Assembly: GCA_019747615.1 (NCBI GenBank)
Contig: JAIEQQ010000526.1
Span: 1-9,022 of the forward strand
Reading direction: 5' to 3'
Source of the DNA: Phycisphaerales bacterium
GTDB lineage: Bacteria; Planctomycetota; Phycisphaerae; Phycisphaerales; UBA1924
Length of the DNA: 9,022 bases
Made by a program: the position numbers and the translations under genes. Shown piece by piece: positions 6,179 to 9,022 of this stretch. Each line of letters starts with the position of its first letter. Positions within the stretch are counted from its first letter, which is position 1. The notes under the pieces were generated by a model. The model was not told the origin of the DNA and made no database searches. It saw only the letters and a list, made by a program, of their open reading frames with translations.

Positions 6179-9022
6179 CTATTCACAACCGCAAACGCCC
6201 TGGCGGCTGCTCTCGGGATTCAGCCCTCGCCGCAACCGGTCCAGATACAGCTCGCGCCGGGCGATCACCGCTTCGCGATTCATCCGGGCAATCAGCGGCA
6301 TTCGCCCCTGACCGCCCGCCGGCGCGCCGGATCGCGCCGCATCAAACGACCACTCGCCAAGCCCCTGACTCGACAGCGCGTTTCCATTGGCCGCCAACAC
6401 GCCGAGCTCGGCCTCCAGCTCGCCGAGCGTCATCCAGTTGGTCGGCTTCTTCGGCTGATCCGTCGGTGCCGCGGGCGCAACCGGCTTCGCATCGCCGGGA
6501 GCCTTCGGCGTGCCCGTCGCCGGGGTGGTCGTCTTCGCGCTGTCCTTGGCGGGCTTCTTGACCGGGCCATCGCGCTGGATCTTCTGGATCAGCCGCGCCC
6601 GCTCCTTGCCGATCCACTGGCGCGTGCGCAGATCGCGCTCGAGCGAGAACCGCTCAACGCCGTCAACAAACGTGCGTTCGGCCTTGCTGTAGACACTCAG
6701 CGGATCTCCGGACCAGATGACCACGTCGGCCTGCTTGCCGACTTCAAGGCTGCCGGTCCACTGCTCGATCATGAGTTGCTTGGCGGGGTTGATCGTGACC
6801 CATTTGAGCGCCTCCACACTGTCCACGGTGCGAACACCATCGGCTCGCAGGCTGTACTTCTCGCCCTTGGCGGCCTCGAGGTTCATGCGACGGGCCATCT
6901 CGTCCGAGTCGCTGTTGAAACTCACAACGACCCCCTGCTCGTGCATGATCGGGAACGCACCGGGGATCGCGTCCTGCACCTCGACCTTGTACGCCCACCA
7001 ATCCGCGAAACCCGAGGCCCCGAGAGACGTGTCGCGCACGATGTCGGCGACCTTGTAGCCCTCCAGGATGTGCGTGTACGTGCCGAGCTTGAAGCCGAAC
7101 TCCTGCGCGATGCGCCCCATCATCAGGATCTCATCCTGCCGGTAGCTGTGGCAGTGGATCAATCGCTTGCCCGCGAGAACTTCGGCGAGAGCCTCGAGTT
7201 CGAGATCACGCGTGCGCGAGTTCGGCTCCTTCGCAATCGCGGCTGCGTACTCCTTCGCCGCGACAAACCGATCGCGGATCTGCATCTCCACGCCCATGCG
7301 CGTCTGCGGATAGGTCGAGCCCTCGCCGGACGAGTTGCCGCCCTTGGGGTTCTCGCCCAGAGCGAACTTGATGCCGCCGATCGCCTCGGCCATGTGCATG
7401 TCGTCGGCATTCACACAGCCCCAGCGATTCTTGTTGACCTGTGATTGGCCGCCGATCGCGTTGGCCGAGCCGTGCAGGTTGAGCACGGTCGTGACGCCGC
7501 CGGCGAGCTGGCGATACCACTCGACGGTGTCGGGGTTGGTGACATCCTGAATTCGGACCTCCGCAGTGACGGCTTGCCCGCCCTCGTTCACGCCGCGGCT
7601 GATACCCGTGTGCGAATGCGCATCGATGATGCCGGGCGTCACATGCTTGCCCTTGGCATCGATGATCAACCAGCCCTCGGGCGCGGGGCCCGCCGGCGGC
7701 ACAACATCCGCGCCGACGCGCTCGATCTTGCCGCTCACGATGATGATGCCCGCGTTCTCGAGTCGGCCCGCGGGCCCGCTGGTCCACACCGTCGCGTTGT
7801 GAATCAGGATCGTCGTGGGCAGCTTCTCGCCCGGCTTCACGCCGTACGCCCCAAACGGCAACCCCGGCAGCTCCTCCGGCGCATCGGCCGGCTCGTCTTT
7901 GTCGTCGTCCTTGTCCTTGTCTTTCTTTGCGTCGCTTGGTGCCGCCGCGCTCTCTCGCTTCATCGTCAACGCGCCGTTCATCGCCCCGGCGGTCGCCGTG
8001 CCGCTGGCAGTCTCACCATCGAGCTTGAGCACAATCGTCGCGGGCGGTGCGCCCTCCATCGCGGGCTGCACATTCAACGTCAGCGTCTTGCTCGCTGCAT
8101 CAAATGTCCCCTCACATGCCGAACTCTGCATCATCGCGCTCGCAGTGCCCGTCACACGCGTCCCATCGAGCGTGATTGTCGTCGTCACCGGCAGGCCGCC
8201 CTGCGGCACGCCCGACCCCTGCGTCATCAATGTGCCGGCCCAGGTGCCGCTGACGCCGTCATCCTTGCGGGCGTCTGCCTTGCTCGCGTCGGCCTTCGGC
8301 TCTGTGGCCTTTGCGTCCTCAGGCTTCTTTTGCTCGCCCGGCGCGCCATCGGCCTTCTTCGGATCGCTCGCGGCGGGAGTCTCCGCGATACGCGTCGCCT
8401 TGAACTCCAGCGCCTTGTCCTCGCCGTGTTGCCAGGTGCCGACAAGCTCGCCGCCCTCGACCTTCGCCACAACCTTGATCGTGCCGGTGCCCACGCCCAG
8501 CTTCTCGCGGCTCACGCTGAACCACACCTGGTCGCCCTTGGCGACATCATCATCCGCCTCCACATCCTTCGCACCGCCGACGATCGTGAGCTTCACCTGC
8601 CCGTCGCGAGCAATCGCGATGCTCAGCTGCTCAGGGCCGCCGGGCGGCGCCGGGTTCCCGCCGACGGACTTCATCTCCCAGTTGCCACGCAGCGCGGCAC
8701 CGGCCCGATCCGGCTTCGGCTCGGTCCCCTTCGTCGCCGTCCACCGGAACTGCGTGCCGTCGGCCCATTGGCCCGCACCGCTGAAGCCCGTGATCGCGTT
8801 CTTCTGATCGCGCTCAACAAGGCCGCTGATGCTGATCATGCCCGCGCTGCCCAGCGGCTCGTTGTCAAAGACCATCGCGACTCGATCCTCACCGATGCTC
8901 GCGGTCTTCGCCCGCGACTTCTTCTCCTTCGCCGGCCGCCCGTCCTCCGTCGCCGGCCAGCGCCGGATCGTGACGGCGTTGTCCTTGTCGATCGAGATCG
9001 CGATGCGATCCGCGCCCGCACC
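6179..9022 (-). CDS. Large multidomain amidohydrolase (COG1228-like), 5' end outside the window
   Basis: The frame is open to the window edge, so only the last 947 residues are seen; the ATG at 8875 is internal. Order from the N-terminus: part of a beta-rich module (9022 to about 8723), a second module (about 8689-8387), a Lys/Ala/Asp-rich linker (8386-8258), a third module (about 8257-7952), an acidic KDKDKDDDKDEP-type linker, the amidohydrolase domain (about 7819-6566), and a tail after a Pro/Ala/Lys-rich linker. Superfamily metal ligands are present: DAHSHTG (HxH at 7618-7610), LIHCHSY (7156-7148), THILEG (7072), FNSDSDE near 6910-6902, and a candidate bridging lysine in IKFALGENP (K at 7369-7367). 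VGKQADVVIWSGDPL is the usual C-terminal motif. Relatives hydrolyse C-N bonds in imidazolonepropionate or in dipeptides; the substrate here is unknown. Export is likely given the modular beta domains and the secreted partner, but any signal peptide is outside the window. The protein ends in Cys-Gly-Cys-Glu. Confidence 0.88.
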   Translation of the reverse strand, partial: GAGADRIAISIDKDNAVTIRRWPATEDGRPAKEKKSRAKTASIGEDRVAMVFDNEPLGSAGMISISGLVERDQKNAITGFSGAGQWADGTQFRWTATKGTEPKPDRAGAALRGNWEMKSVGGNPAPPGGPEQLSIAIARDGQVKLTIVGGAKDVEADDDVAKGDQVWFSVSREKLGVGTGTIKVVAKVEGGELVGTWQHGEDKALEFKATRIAETPAASDPKKADGAPGEQKKPEDAKATEPKADASKADARKDDGVSGTWAGTLMTQGSGVPQGGLPVTTTITLDGTRVTGTASAMMQSSACEGTFDAASKTLTLNVQPAMEGAPPATIVLKLDGETASGTATAGAMNGALTMKRESAAAPSDAKKDKDKDDDKDEPADAPEELPGLPFGAYGVKPGEKLPTTILIHNATVWTSGPAGRLENAGIIIVSGKIERVGADVVPPAGPAPEGWLIIDAKGKHVTPGIIDAHSHTGISRGVNEGGQAVTAEVRIQDVTNPDTVEWYRQLAGGVTTVLNLHGSANAIGGQSQVNKNRWGCVNADDMHMAEAIGGIKFALGENPKGGNSSGEGSTYPQTRMGVEMQIRDRFVAAKEYAAAIAKEPNSRTRDLELEALAEVLAGKRLIHCHSYRQDEILMMGRIAQEFGFKLGTYTHILEGYKVADIVRDTSLGASGFADWWAYKVEVQDAIPGAFPIMHEQGVVVSFNSDSDEMARRMNLEAAKGEKYSLRADGVRTVDSVEALKWVTINPAKQLMIEQWTGSLEVGKQADVVIWSGDPLSVYSKAERTFVDGVERFSLERDLRTRQWIGKERARLIQKIQRDGPVKKPAKDSAKTTTPATGTPKAPGDAKPVAPAAPTDQPKKPTNWMTLGELEAELGVLAANGNALSSQGLGEWSFDAARSGAPAGGQGRMPLIARMNREAVIARRELYLDRLRRGLNPESSRQGVCGCE

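Noticed and set aside
6146..7444. Plus-strand open frame of 432 codons opposite the large amidohydrolase.
   Set aside because: It runs antisense to the catalytic motifs and has Arg/Leu/Ala-rich low-information sequence. It also starts inside the intergenic stem-loop.
7815..8807. Plus-strand open frame of 330 codons rich in Ser, Ala and Pro.
   Set aside because: It is antisense to the beta-rich modules and linkers, and its composition is explained by the opposite strand.
8873..8875. ATG at 8875 as the start of the large amidohydrolase.
   Set aside because: The frame continues without a stop to 9022 and encodes plausible beta-rich sequence, with no ribosome site at 8875.

Overview
The window looks like chromosomal DNA from a high-GC bacterium, most likely a planctomycete (Phycisphaerae-like). 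That is an inference from three things: the protein families present, strong G/C preference at third codon positions, and degenerate 7-base repeats between genes. No marker gene for taxonomy is present.

Layout. Bases 1-116 are a leader with a short degenerate heptamer array (57-98). Two plus-strand genes follow, 36 bp apart and probably co-transcribed: an ABC-2 type permease-like membrane protein (117-2162) and a single-pass membrane protein with a TPR-like segment of unknown function (2199-4289). They converge on two minus-strand genes, read right to left. The first is a large multidomain amidohydrolase whose 5' end lies beyond the window (6179 to past 9022). The second is a smaller secreted amidohydrolase-fold protein (4527-6032). 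The 146 bp between these two holds a strong GC-rich stem-loop (6140-6170).

The convergent intergenic region (4290-4526) is built from two degenerate arrays of 7-base units. They face each other around about 100 bp of sequence with no recognisable content. Their outer ends form a 25-nt inverted repeat with one mismatch, and one copy carries the stop codon of the small amidohydrolase.

How the genes may work together. The permease and the TPR-like protein may form a membrane assembly, with an ATPase expected to the left of the window. The large amidohydrolase keeps the metal-binding histidines of the superfamily. Its smaller neighbour has lost essentially all of them, so the pair looks like an active enzyme with a probable pseudoenzyme partner. 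Their substrate cannot be read from sequence. The points most worth a second look are the heptamer arrays, the degenerate amidohydrolase, the repeated beta-rich modules in front of the active one, and a sharp internal switch in codon choice in the TPR-like gene. No complete unknown defence or mobile system is visible.
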